A DNA stretch of 64,000 bases, from the NCBI RefSeq assembly GCF_004307455.1, contig NZ_SEWX01000005.1, positions 620,001-684,000 on the forward strand, in the 5' to 3' direction. The position numbers and the translations under genes are program-made. The notes under the pieces were generated by a model, which did no database searches, had not been told where the DNA came from, and saw only the letters and a program-made list of their open reading frames with translations. Source of the stretch: Aquirufa nivalisilvae (GTDB lineage Bacteria > Bacteroidota > Bacteroidia > Cytophagales > Spirosomataceae). This document shows, piece after piece, positions 1 to 8,062 of the stretch (position 1 is the first letter of the stretch; each line of letters opens with the position of its first letter).

Positions 1-1850
1 AAGGATGGTCAGGAATGGTTTCTACCGTAGAAGATTTACCACAAACATTGCTCGATCGTAGACAAATTAGTCTGCATGATTTAATCATGTTAGAATGTCT
101 ATTGGAAATTGATACCATTGATTATCTGTTATCGAGTGGGTGGAACGGTTTAGGAAATACCTTAGAAAATCAACTACCATCTTTATTAGACCCCATCGAG
201 CATTCTGAGGTCATGGAAATTCTATCCATTTTCCAAGAAGCGTTTGAATGGACGTATTATGATCAGGTTTTAGCTGGAATTCAGCAAGAATCAAAAATTC
301 CAAAAAGGACTGGCAATAAGAGCTTTCAGGGATTATTTTGTATTGATGACCGCGAGTGTTCATTCCGCAGATATTTAGAATCTCTTGATCCTCAGTGTGA
401 TACCTATGGTACTCCTGGATTCTTTAGTGTAGAATTCTTTTATCAACCTATAGGAGGTAAATTCTATTCCAAGCTTTGTCCTGCACCCGTTACACCCAAA
501 TTCTTAATCAAAGAAATTGGGGATGAAAAGAAAAGAGAAACAGAGCTACATTTCTCCAAACACAGCCATAATTTTTATACAGGCTGGATTATTTCTCAAA
601 CTTTAGGTTTTTGGTCTGCTCTGAAATTGTTTGGAAATATTTTTAAACCTAGTATGAGTCCAGCTACAGCCTCATCCTTGCGTCACATGGATAAGTTTTC
701 CCAATTACAGGTGGATTACGATGCTTTGTTCCAGCAAGAAAATGGTTTACAAATTGGCTTTAAGATTGAAGAAATGGCCAATCGAGTAGAAGGAATGCTC
801 AAAAGTATTGGCTTGGTGGATAATTTCGCTCCCATCGTATATGCAGTAGGTCATGGTGCCAGTTCTGTCAATAATCCTCATTATGCTGCCTATGATTGTG
901 GAGCATGTTCTGGTAGAGCAGGTTCAGTGAATGCACGTGTAGTAAGCAAAATGGCCAATAAACCAGAAGTTCGAGCTATTTTAAAAGAAAGAGGCATTGA
1001 CATTCCAGATTCAACCATTTTTGTGGGGGGATTACATGATACTACGCGCGACGAAGTCGTTTTTTATGATGATGAAATTAAAGATCCTATTTATCAAAAA
1101 TTACATGAGCAACATGTAAAGGTATTTGAAAAAGCGCTTGACTTAAATGCCAAAGAACGTTCTAGACGGTTTGAGTCGATCAATACGCAACTGAGCCCGA
1201 AGGAAATTCATGAAAAGATCCGCCTACGCTCTGTATCGCTATTTGAGCCTCGTCCTGAATTAAATCATGCGACTAATGCCTTGTGTTTGGTTGGCCGTAG
1301 AGAGCTTTCTAAAGGTATTTTCTTAGATAGGAGATCTTTCTTAAACTCGTTTGATTATCGGGTAGATCCAGAGGGAAATTATTTATTAAACATTTTAAAA
1401 GCTGCCGCACCCGTTTGTGGTGGAATTAATTTAGAATATTATTTCTCCCGCGTGGACAGCGAAAAATTGGGTGCTGGAACCAAATTACCCCATAATGTCA
1501 TGGGATTGTTTGGAGTTGCCAATGGCATTGATGGGGATTTACGTCCTGGTTTACCTTCCCAAATGACAGAAGTTCATGATCCTATTCGATTATTACTTAT
1601 CGTTGAACACTTCCCAGATGTTGTGTTAAGAACCATCCAAAAATCTCCTGAGACTTATGAATGGTTTATCAATGATTGGGTCATCTTAGCTTCCGTCAAT
1701 CCAGAAACAAAAGAAGTCCAAATATTCGAAAAAGGGCAATTCTATCCTTATCAGCCGATCAATAAACAATTAGATCATATTCGTGAAATCGAAAGCTTAT
1801 TGGAAAGTAATCAAGAGAATTTCCCCGTGTATTTAATCCAACAAGACTAA
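1..1850 (+). CDS. dabA: DabA-type inorganic carbon transporter subunit (DUF2309), 5' truncated by window
   Basis: Soluble zinc subunit of the DabAB pump, a carbonic-anhydrase-like protein thought to trap CO2 as bicarbonate when coupled to a membrane ion channel. The frame is open to the left window edge (codons before the Met at 15 read GWSG), so the gene starts upstream; the family is about 800 residues or longer and 611 are present from that Met. All four zinc-site residues described for DabA are visible, counted from the Met at 15: Cys109 and Asp111 in CID, His280 in VGHG and Cys295 in DCGACSG. The C-x-D and H-x14-C spacings match the characterised protein. The partner dabB starts 4 nt after the stop, so the two are co-transcribed. 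Confident assignment; only the N-terminus is missing. Confidence 0.93.
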   Translation, partial: GWSGMVSTVEDLPQTLLDRRQISLHDLIMLECLLEIDTIDYLLSSGWNGLGNTLENQLPSLLDPIEHSEVMEILSIFQEAFEWTYYDQVLAGIQQESKIPKRTGNKSFQGLFCIDDRECSFRRYLESLDPQCDTYGTPGFFSVEFFYQPIGGKFYSKLCPAPVTPKFLIKEIGDEKKRETELHFSKHSHNFYTGWIISQTLGFWSALKLFGNIFKPSMSPATASSLRHMDKFSQLQVDYDALFQQENGLQIGFKIEEMANRVEGMLKSIGLVDNFAPIVYAVGHGASSVNNPHYAAYDCGACSGRAGSVNARVVSKMANKPEVRAILKERGIDIPDSTIFVGGLHDTTRDEVVFYDDEIKDPIYQKLHEQHVKVFEKALDLNAKERSRRFESINTQLSPKEIHEKIRLRSVSLFEPRPELNHATNALCLVGRRELSKGIFLDRRSFLNSFDYRVDPEGNYLLNILKAAAPVCGGINLEYYFSRVDSEKLGAGTKLPHNVMGLFGVANGIDGDLRPGLPSQMTEVHDPIRLLLIVEHFPDVVLRTIQKSPETYEWFINDWVILASVNPETKEVQIFEKGQFYPYQPINKQLDHIREIESLLESNQENFPVYLIQQD

Positions 1851-1854
1851 TACC

Positions 1855-3720
1855 ATGCAAAATTACCTTCCCATATTTATTTTAATTCCTCTGGCAGGTT
1901 TTTTGATAAGCTTAGTCTTACCTAAAAACGACGAGAGTAAAATATCCTATACAGCTTTTGGTACTCTAGGAGTACAATTGCTTATAGCTACATTATTTGT
2001 TGCCAACTGGATATTTTTAGGTGCTCCAGAATGGCAAATGACAAGTTGGATTCTGTTTAAAAACAGTGATTATGTATTTCAACTTGATTTTCTATTTGAT
2101 TATATCACCAGCGTATATCTTCTGGTAGGAGCTATTTTAACCTTTTTGGTTACTCTGTATTCCCGATATTACTTACACCGTGAACCTGGATATAAGCGCT
2201 TTTTTAATACCACGCTTTTCTTTTATTTAGGATATAGCATCACCATTTTGGCTGGGAATATGGAAACCTTGTTCGTCGGTTGGGAGATGCTTGGTATTTC
2301 ATCCTTTTTATTAATTTCCTTTTATCGGGAGCGCTATTTACCCGTTAAAAATGCGGTGAAAGTCTTTTCTATCTATCGAATAGGCGACGTAGGGATCATT
2401 TTAGCCATGTGGGCGAGCCACCATTTATGGCATCAAAACATTACTTTTTCGCAATTAAACAATGCCGAATTGGTCCATGAACATTTGCAAACGCATAGCT
2501 TTATAGGTGTTTTTATTTCCTTGATGCTTCTCGTTTCTGCCAGTGCGAAATCAGCCCAATTACCATTTTCATCTTGGCTTCCCAGAGCCATGGAAGGCCC
2601 AACTCCTTCAAGTGCCATTTTTTATGGGTCTTTGTCGGTACATATCGGAGTCTTTTTAATGTTGAGAACATTTCCTTTTTGGGAACATCAAATTTCCATT
2701 CGTATTCTCATTGCAGCCATGGGATTGATTACTGCCGTGATTGCCACAGGAATAGCTCGGGTACAATCATCCGTGAAAAGTCAGATTGCCTATTCTTCCA
2801 TAGCTCAAATTGGATTGATTTTCATTGAGATATCGCTTGGATTTGAAAAATTAGCCCTGTTTCACTTTGCAGGAAATGCATTTTTGAGAACTTACCAATT
2901 GTTGGTTTCTCCATCCGTAGTTAGTTATTTGATTCGGGAACAATTTTATCATTTTGAACCAAAAGATAAGACTGTGGAAGATTCCTTTCCAGATAAAATC
3001 CAAAATACGTTGTATTTACTATGCTTGAAAGAATGGAATTTAGACTCCATCATGTATCAATATTTATGGAATCCCATGAAATGGGCAGGAAACAAGCTTA
3101 ATTTCTTGACTGTCAAAAGGTTAATTGGAATTTTTGTTCCCATATTAGTAGGCATTTTTATTGTCAAAGAAGGAAATTACTTCAACAATGACTGGACTCT
3201 TTACATGCCAGTTATACTAGGGTCTATTGGATTAATATTTGTTTTGAAATCTTTCACGCAAAGAAGAAGTCTGCGCTTAAGCTGGATTTTGGTTATCATT
3301 AACCACATTACCATCGCTTTAGCCATTTCATTCAATGAAAGTTATGATAGCAAAGAAACGTGGATCTATTTAAGCGGTATACTCATTGCGGGTTTGGTTG
3401 GATACGCTTGTATCATGCGATTATTCCGACTTGAAGGTAAAATACTCTTGAATCGTTTTCATGGCCTCTCTGCAGATCATCCTAAAATAGCCTTGGTGTT
3501 TCTATTGGCTTGTTTAGGTTTGACAGGATTTCCTATTACACCTACATTTATTGGAGAAGATGTTATTTTCTCACACATTCATGAAGACCAATTTGCTTTA
3601 GCGGCAGTGGTTTCACTGAGTTTCATACTGGATGGACTTTCCATTATGCGGATTTATGCCCGAATATTTATGGGACCTAATTCTAAAACGCATACTGAAT
3701 TTTCTAACCGATATTTTTAA
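1855..3720 (+). CDS. dabB: DabB-type proton-conducting membrane subunit (NuoL/MrpA-like)
   Basis: Polytopic membrane protein of 621 residues from the proton-antiporter family (Complex I NuoL, MrpA), expected to supply the cation gradient that drives DabA. Visible family motifs are the TM5-type Glu in GWEMLGISSFLL, the following KNAVKVFSIYRIGD, and the Lys-containing KSAQLPFSSWLPRAMEGPTPSSA. Where NuoL has the IHAAT motif, this protein has IFYGSL with a His a few residues later (SVHIGV). It starts 4 nt after dabA, so translation is probably coupled, and the operon ends at the hairpin at 3747-3778. A generic NADH dehydrogenase subunit 5 label would be misleading because no other Complex I genes are nearby. 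Confidence 0.88.
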   Translation: MQNYLPIFILIPLAGFLISLVLPKNDESKISYTAFGTLGVQLLIATLFVANWIFLGAPEWQMTSWILFKNSDYVFQLDFLFDYITSVYLLVGAILTFLVTLYSRYYLHREPGYKRFFNTTLFFYLGYSITILAGNMETLFVGWEMLGISSFLLISFYRERYLPVKNAVKVFSIYRIGDVGIILAMWASHHLWHQNITFSQLNNAELVHEHLQTHSFIGVFISLMLLVSASAKSAQLPFSSWLPRAMEGPTPSSAIFYGSLSVHIGVFLMLRTFPFWEHQISIRILIAAMGLITAVIATGIARVQSSVKSQIAYSSIAQIGLIFIEISLGFEKLALFHFAGNAFLRTYQLLVSPSVVSYLIREQFYHFEPKDKTVEDSFPDKIQNTLYLLCLKEWNLDSIMYQYLWNPMKWAGNKLNFLTVKRLIGIFVPILVGIFIVKEGNYFNNDWTLYMPVILGSIGLIFVLKSFTQRRSLRLSWILVIINHITIALAISFNESYDSKETWIYLSGILIAGLVGYACIMRLFRLEGKILLNRFHGLSADHPKIALVFLLACLGLTGFPITPTFIGEDVIFSHIHEDQFALAAVVSLSFILDGLSIMRIYARIFMGPNSKTHTEFSNRYF

Positions 3721-3746
3721 CAAAACCCAATACAATCCGTGTTTGC

Positions 3747-3778
3747 AAGCGAGCCCCCAAAGGGTTCGCTTTTTTTTT
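3747..3778 (+). terminator. Rho-independent terminator after dabAB
   Basis: Arms AAGCGAGCCC and GGGTTCGCTT pair with one G-T wobble around a five-base loop and are followed by a run of T. It lies 27 nt after the dabB stop. Confidence 0.85.
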
Positions 3779-3797
3779 GAAAAATAGCAAGATAGAA

Positions 3798-3827
3798 TTG
3801 AACAATTTCAAAATATGAATATCTTTA
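3798..3827 (+). promoter_or_regulatory. Predicted Bacteroidota-type promoter of the GH30 operon
   Basis: TTG at 3798-3800, a 19-nt spacer, then TATCTTTA at 3820-3827 (one base off TAnnTTTG). It lies just after the dabAB terminator and 24 nt before the GH30 start codon. Predicted from the phylum consensus only. Confidence 0.45.
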
Positions 3828-3851
3828 AGTTTACAAACAAATTCATAATTT

Positions 3852-5258
3852 ATGAAGGTTCTAAAAGCAAATCCAAAGTACATTTGGATGCTTTTTATTT
3901 TGTTAACCCCTTTGAGCTTATTTGGACAATCCATTGAATCTTGGATTTCACTTCCAAAGAGCAAGCAGATGTTCCAAAAAATGCCAAATCTAGCCTGGGA
4001 CACAAGTAATAACAGAAATCAAACAGAACCAATCAAATTAAATCTTACCACTTTCGATCAAACTATCGATGGATTTGGATATACCTTAACAGGTGGAAGT
4101 GCCCATTTAATTCAGGCCCTAAATAAGGCCAAGAAGAAAGAGCTCTTAGAGGAACTCTTTGGAAATAAGTCAGGGCAATTAAATTTGTCCGTCCTACGAA
4201 TTAGTATTGGCTCTTCAGATATGGATGAAAAGGTATTTTCATATGATGATGTGCCAACTGGTAAAGAAGATTATTCCCTTCAACTGTTTAGTTTACAAGA
4301 AGAACAAAAAGCACTTATTCCTCTCTTAAAAGAGATTCTGACCCTCAATCCCCAAATAAAACTAATTGCTACTCCCTGGAGTCCGCCAACTTGGATGAAA
4401 GATAATCAGGACTCTAAAGGAGGTAAATTACTTCTCAAGTACTACGATGTTTATGCTCGGTATTTCGTCAGATACATTCAAGAGATGAAAAAATTAGGCA
4501 TTACTATTCATGCTATTACTCCACAAAATGAACCGCTTCATCCTGGTAACAACCCCAGTTTGCTGATGACGGCAGAAGATCAATTGGTGTTTATTCGAGA
4601 TTATTTGGGGCCTCAGTTTCAGAAAAACAGCATTTCTACAAAAATCATTTGTTACGATCATAATTGCGATAAAACCGAGTATCCCATTACCATTTTAAAT
4701 GACCCAAAAGCGAGACAGTATATCGATGGATCAGCTTTTCATTTATACAACGGAGATATTAGTGCATTAGCACAAGTAAGGACAAAGCATCCAGATAAAA
4801 ACCTCTATTTCACAGAACAATGGACAGGAGTGAAAGGTGATTTTTATGGAGATTTTATGTGGCATATAAAAAACGTGGTCATTGGCGCTTTGAATCAAGG
4901 TGCTAAAACAGCTTTAGAATGGAATTTAGCGAATGACAAAAACTTAGGGCCTCATAGCCCTGGAGGATGTACGGAATGTTTGGGAGCAATTACCATCGAC
5001 AAAGGAATCCAACGCAATGTGGCATATTACATTATGGCACAAGCTTCCTCATTTATCCCTGCAGGTTCTAAACGAATTAAAATTAACTTATTAGCCCATT
5101 TACCCATGGTTGCCATTCTTAGACCCGATAAGAAAATCTGTTTATTGGTTCAAAATGAAGGTCCTGAAAAACAAAAATTACCCATTCAATACCTAAATAA
5201 AACGGTAGACCTAGATATTCCAGGTTCTTCTGTTTCAACTTTTTTACTCAAGCTATGA
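3852..5258 (+). CDS. GH30-family glycosidase (glucosylceramidase-like), secreted
   Basis: A 468-residue retaining beta-glycoside hydrolase of family GH30, whose members cleave glucosylceramide, beta-1,6-glucans or related beta-glycosides. It has an N-terminal signal sequence ending near LFGQS. Family motifs in order are DGFGYTLTGGSAH, LRISIGSSDMD, TPWSPPTWMK, the acid/base Glu227 in TPQNEP and the nucleophile Glu322 in FTEQWTG, followed by a short C-terminal beta domain. Length and motifs are complete. It is first in a five-gene operon: the next gene overlaps it by 4 nt (ATGA). The substrate is not determined by sequence; glucosylceramidase is the closest named activity. Confidence 0.9.
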   Translation: MKVLKANPKYIWMLFILLTPLSLFGQSIESWISLPKSKQMFQKMPNLAWDTSNNRNQTEPIKLNLTTFDQTIDGFGYTLTGGSAHLIQALNKAKKKELLEELFGNKSGQLNLSVLRISIGSSDMDEKVFSYDDVPTGKEDYSLQLFSLQEEQKALIPLLKEILTLNPQIKLIATPWSPPTWMKDNQDSKGGKLLLKYYDVYARYFVRYIQEMKKLGITIHAITPQNEPLHPGNNPSLLMTAEDQLVFIRDYLGPQFQKNSISTKIICYDHNCDKTEYPITILNDPKARQYIDGSAFHLYNGDISALAQVRTKHPDKNLYFTEQWTGVKGDFYGDFMWHIKNVVIGALNQGAKTALEWNLANDKNLGPHSPGGCTECLGAITIDKGIQRNVAYYIMAQASSFIPAGSKRIKINLLAHLPMVAILRPDKKICLLVQNEGPEKQKLPIQYLNKTVDLDIPGSSVSTFLLKL

Positions 5259-6625
5259 AAACATTCAACATTAATCGAAGACATTTTTTAAAAGGTGCCA
5301 CGGCCAGTTTGGCCATGTCTCAATTCGGTGCTTATGGACTTGATTTGATTCATCCTGACAAACCATTACGTGTGGCCTTGATTGGAACAGGTTGGTATGG
5401 AAAGAGTGACCTATTCCGACTTATCCAAGTAGTGCCTGTCGAAGTGATAGCCCTATGTGATGTCGATAAAAACCAATTAAACCAAGCTGGTAAATTGGTG
5501 AGTGAACGTCAAAAGTCTGGTAAAGTACCCCGTCTTTATGGTGATTATCGGAATCTTTTAAGCGAAAATGAATTGGATATTGTTTTGATTGGAAGCCCAG
5601 ACCATTGGCATCCATTACAAATGATTGAGGCGGTCAAAGCAGGAGCGAATGTCTATGTTCAAAAACCAATTTCGGTGGATGTATTGGAAGGAGAGGCCAT
5701 GGTAGCTGCCGCAAGAAAATATGGTAAAGTCGTCCAAGTAGGTACACAAAGAAAAAGTACTCCTCATTTAATTCACGCTAAAAAAGAAATCATTGATAAA
5801 GGTCTTTTAGGAAAAGTTGCCCACGTGGAAATGTACTGTTATTATCACATGAGAAATAATGGTAATCCGCCAGTTCAAGCTGTTCCAGACTATTTTGATT
5901 ATGAGATGTGGACTGGACCAGCCCCTATGAGACCATATGATGGAAGTCCACATATCCGTTGGTGGAGAACATTCAAGGAATATGGCAATGGCATTATGGG
6001 CGACATGTGTATCCACATGTTTGATACTGCCCGCTGGATGCTCGATTTAGGCTGGCCAAAGCGCATCAGTTCACAAGGAGGTATTTATGTTCAAAAAGAG
6101 GGGAAATCCAATATTTCTGATACTCAATCTGCGGTTTTTGAATACGATGGCCTAAACTGCGTTTGGCAACACCGTACTTGGGGAACACCCAATGATCCTG
6201 AATATCCTTGGGGATTAACCATTTATGGAGAAAAAGGTACGCTACGTGCCAGCACCATGAAATATGATTTTACCCCAGTAGACTCCAAGCAAAAAAGCCT
6301 GCACATGGATGTGGTTTACGAAAAAGAAAAATATCCAGAAGATTTAACAGAAGAGCGAATCGAGCTTAATGCAGCTCCGGCTACGCGTTTGCATATGTTG
6401 GATTTCTTAGCAGCCATTGATAAAAAATCCAAGCCAATCGCTGATATTGGAGAGGGACATATTTCTACAGCTAGTTGCCTGTTAGCTAATGTTTCCATGG
6501 ACTTAGGTGGAAGACCTTTAATTTATGACCCAAGTGCCAAAATCATTGTTAATGATCCTCAGGCTACTGCTTTATTGGCCAGACCATATCGTGGACCATG
6601 GAACAGAAACATGTTAAAATCATAA
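5255..6625 (+). CDS. Tat-exported Gfo/Idh/MocA-family oxidoreductase
   Basis: NAD(P)-dependent sugar oxidoreductase family, 456 residues. The N-terminus carries a twin-arginine signal (NRRHFLKG), so it is probably exported folded with its cofactor. A Rossmann dinucleotide motif reads VALIGTGWYGKSD around residue 40. The usual EKP motif is QKP here (YVQKPISVDVLEGEAM), a variant common in exported Bacteroidota members. The C-terminal half contains the GIMGDMCIHMFDTARWML segment of the alpha/beta domain. It overlaps the GH30 gene by 4 nt and is followed 13 nt later by the esterase gene, so it belongs to the same glycoconjugate-processing operon. Some exported relatives act as redox-type glycosidases; that role here is inference. 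Confidence 0.87.
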   Translation: MKTFNINRRHFLKGATASLAMSQFGAYGLDLIHPDKPLRVALIGTGWYGKSDLFRLIQVVPVEVIALCDVDKNQLNQAGKLVSERQKSGKVPRLYGDYRNLLSENELDIVLIGSPDHWHPLQMIEAVKAGANVYVQKPISVDVLEGEAMVAAARKYGKVVQVGTQRKSTPHLIHAKKEIIDKGLLGKVAHVEMYCYYHMRNNGNPPVQAVPDYFDYEMWTGPAPMRPYDGSPHIRWWRTFKEYGNGIMGDMCIHMFDTARWMLDLGWPKRISSQGGIYVQKEGKSNISDTQSAVFEYDGLNCVWQHRTWGTPNDPEYPWGLTIYGEKGTLRASTMKYDFTPVDSKQKSLHMDVVYEKEKYPEDLTEERIELNAAPATRLHMLDFLAAIDKKSKPIADIGEGHISTASCLLANVSMDLGGRPLIYDPSAKIIVNDPQATALLARPYRGPWNRNMLKS

Positions 6626-6638
6626 ATTAAGAACAAGA

Positions 6639-8033
6639 ATGAAAAAGATATTTTATTCATTGGTACTTTGTTGCGCTGGCTTTATTGCTCGCGCTGATGT
6701 ACAATTGCCTGCTATCATTGGAGATCACATGGTCTTGCAGCAAAAAAGCAAGGTTACCTTGTGGGGTTGGACTACGAATCCAACTGAAACGGTTAAGATC
6801 AATGTGGATTGGGATACAACTCATTTTAAAGCCAAATCGGTTTTAGGAAAGTGGAGTATTCAAATTCCTACACCTGCTGCTGGAGGAAACCATCAAATTG
6901 AATTTCAGGGAAGCAAAAATTCCATAAAAGTCTCCGATGTGGTATTTGGAGAAGTTTGGGTTTTCTCTGGTCAAAGTAATATGGAGTGGAGTGGGGATCA
7001 AAATCTCCAAGAAAGCTTGGATGAAATGCCTAATGCCAACAATAAGGATATTCGATTTTTCTATATTCCGAAAGCTACATCTTCATATCCACAAGAAGAT
7101 GTCAGAGCACATTGGGTAGTCTGTAATCCCGAAGCTATGAAATCCTTTTCAGCCATTGGTTACTTTTTTGGTAAGGAATTAAACCAAAAGTTAGGCGTAC
7201 CTATGGGATTAATTAATTCCAATTGGGGAGGAACACCCGCAGAAGTTTGGACTCCTGAGGATATATTAGCAAAAAAATCTAATCTGTGGGAAGCCGCTAA
7301 ACAATTGAGACCTAATTCTTTTTGGTCCGTTTATCCCGGCTTAAATTACAACGCCATGATTGCGCCTATCACTTCTTATACCATTGCAGGAGCCTTGTGG
7401 TATCAAGGAGAAAGTAATGTAGGACAATATAAAACCTATGCCGAACTAATGGAAACCATGATTAGCTCATGGAGAACAGCATTCAAGAATAACTTTCCGT
7501 TCTATTTTGCACAAATTGCCCCATATTCCAAATATGGAGAAAATAATTTTGGAGCTAAATTGAGAGAAGCTCAAACGAAAAATTTGGGCATAGAAAAGAC
7601 TGCCATGGTGGTTTTGAGTGATTTAGTTCCCGATGTGAGCAACATTCACCCAACACAAAAAATTGAAGTCGCACATCGTTTCGCCAGTTTGGCATTAGTG
7701 AAAAATTATGGCCAAGAAGCTGGCCCTATCTTTTACCCTAAATACGACAGACATCGAGTAGAAAAGGGCAAAATCCGCATTTATTTTAGAGAATTAAATG
7801 GCAAATTAGTTGCCAAAGGTGGAGATCCATCTCATTTAATGATTGCAGGAGAAGATCAGAAATTCTATCCAGCCCAAGGCAAAATTGATGGAAATACACT
7901 TGTCGTTTCATCCCCAGAGGTTCCTAATCCAGTAGCTGTTCGATATTCCTTTACCAACGATGCCATACCTAATTTATTCAGTCGAGAAGGATTACCTGTT
8001 AATCTTTTCCGTACTGATAATTGGGATAATTAA
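6639..8033 (+). CDS. Sialate O-acetylesterase-type SGNH hydrolase
   Basis: A 464-residue esterase removing O-acetyl groups from sugars, of the sialate 9-O-acetylesterase family. It has a signal peptide ending near FIARA. The nucleophile is Ser113 in VFSGQSNMEWSG; the oxyanion and Asn motifs are WYQGESNVG. The catalytic Asp/His pair lies in SDLVPDVSNIHPTQK (roughly residue 335). An N-terminal jelly-roll-like segment (PAIIGDHMVLQQ) and a C-terminal beta domain are as usual for the family. It lies 13 nt after the oxidoreductase gene and 29 nt before the PIG-L gene. The broad family also acts on acetylated xylan and other glycans, so sialic acid is not implied by the name. Confidence 0.9.
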   Translation: MKKIFYSLVLCCAGFIARADVQLPAIIGDHMVLQQKSKVTLWGWTTNPTETVKINVDWDTTHFKAKSVLGKWSIQIPTPAAGGNHQIEFQGSKNSIKVSDVVFGEVWVFSGQSNMEWSGDQNLQESLDEMPNANNKDIRFFYIPKATSSYPQEDVRAHWVVCNPEAMKSFSAIGYFFGKELNQKLGVPMGLINSNWGGTPAEVWTPEDILAKKSNLWEAAKQLRPNSFWSVYPGLNYNAMIAPITSYTIAGALWYQGESNVGQYKTYAELMETMISSWRTAFKNNFPFYFAQIAPYSKYGENNFGAKLREAQTKNLGIEKTAMVVLSDLVPDVSNIHPTQKIEVAHRFASLALVKNYGQEAGPIFYPKYDRHRVEKGKIRIYFRELNGKLVAKGGDPSHLMIAGEDQKFYPAQGKIDGNTLVVSSPEVPNPVAVRYSFTNDAIPNLFSREGLPVNLFRTDNWDN

Positions 8034-8062
8034 ACAAATCAACAAAAGCCTATTCTATATCC

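Noticed and set aside
1855-3720. Complex I subunit NuoL
   Set aside because: No other nuo genes are nearby; the gene is directly behind dabA and carries the DabB-like variant of the IHAAT region.
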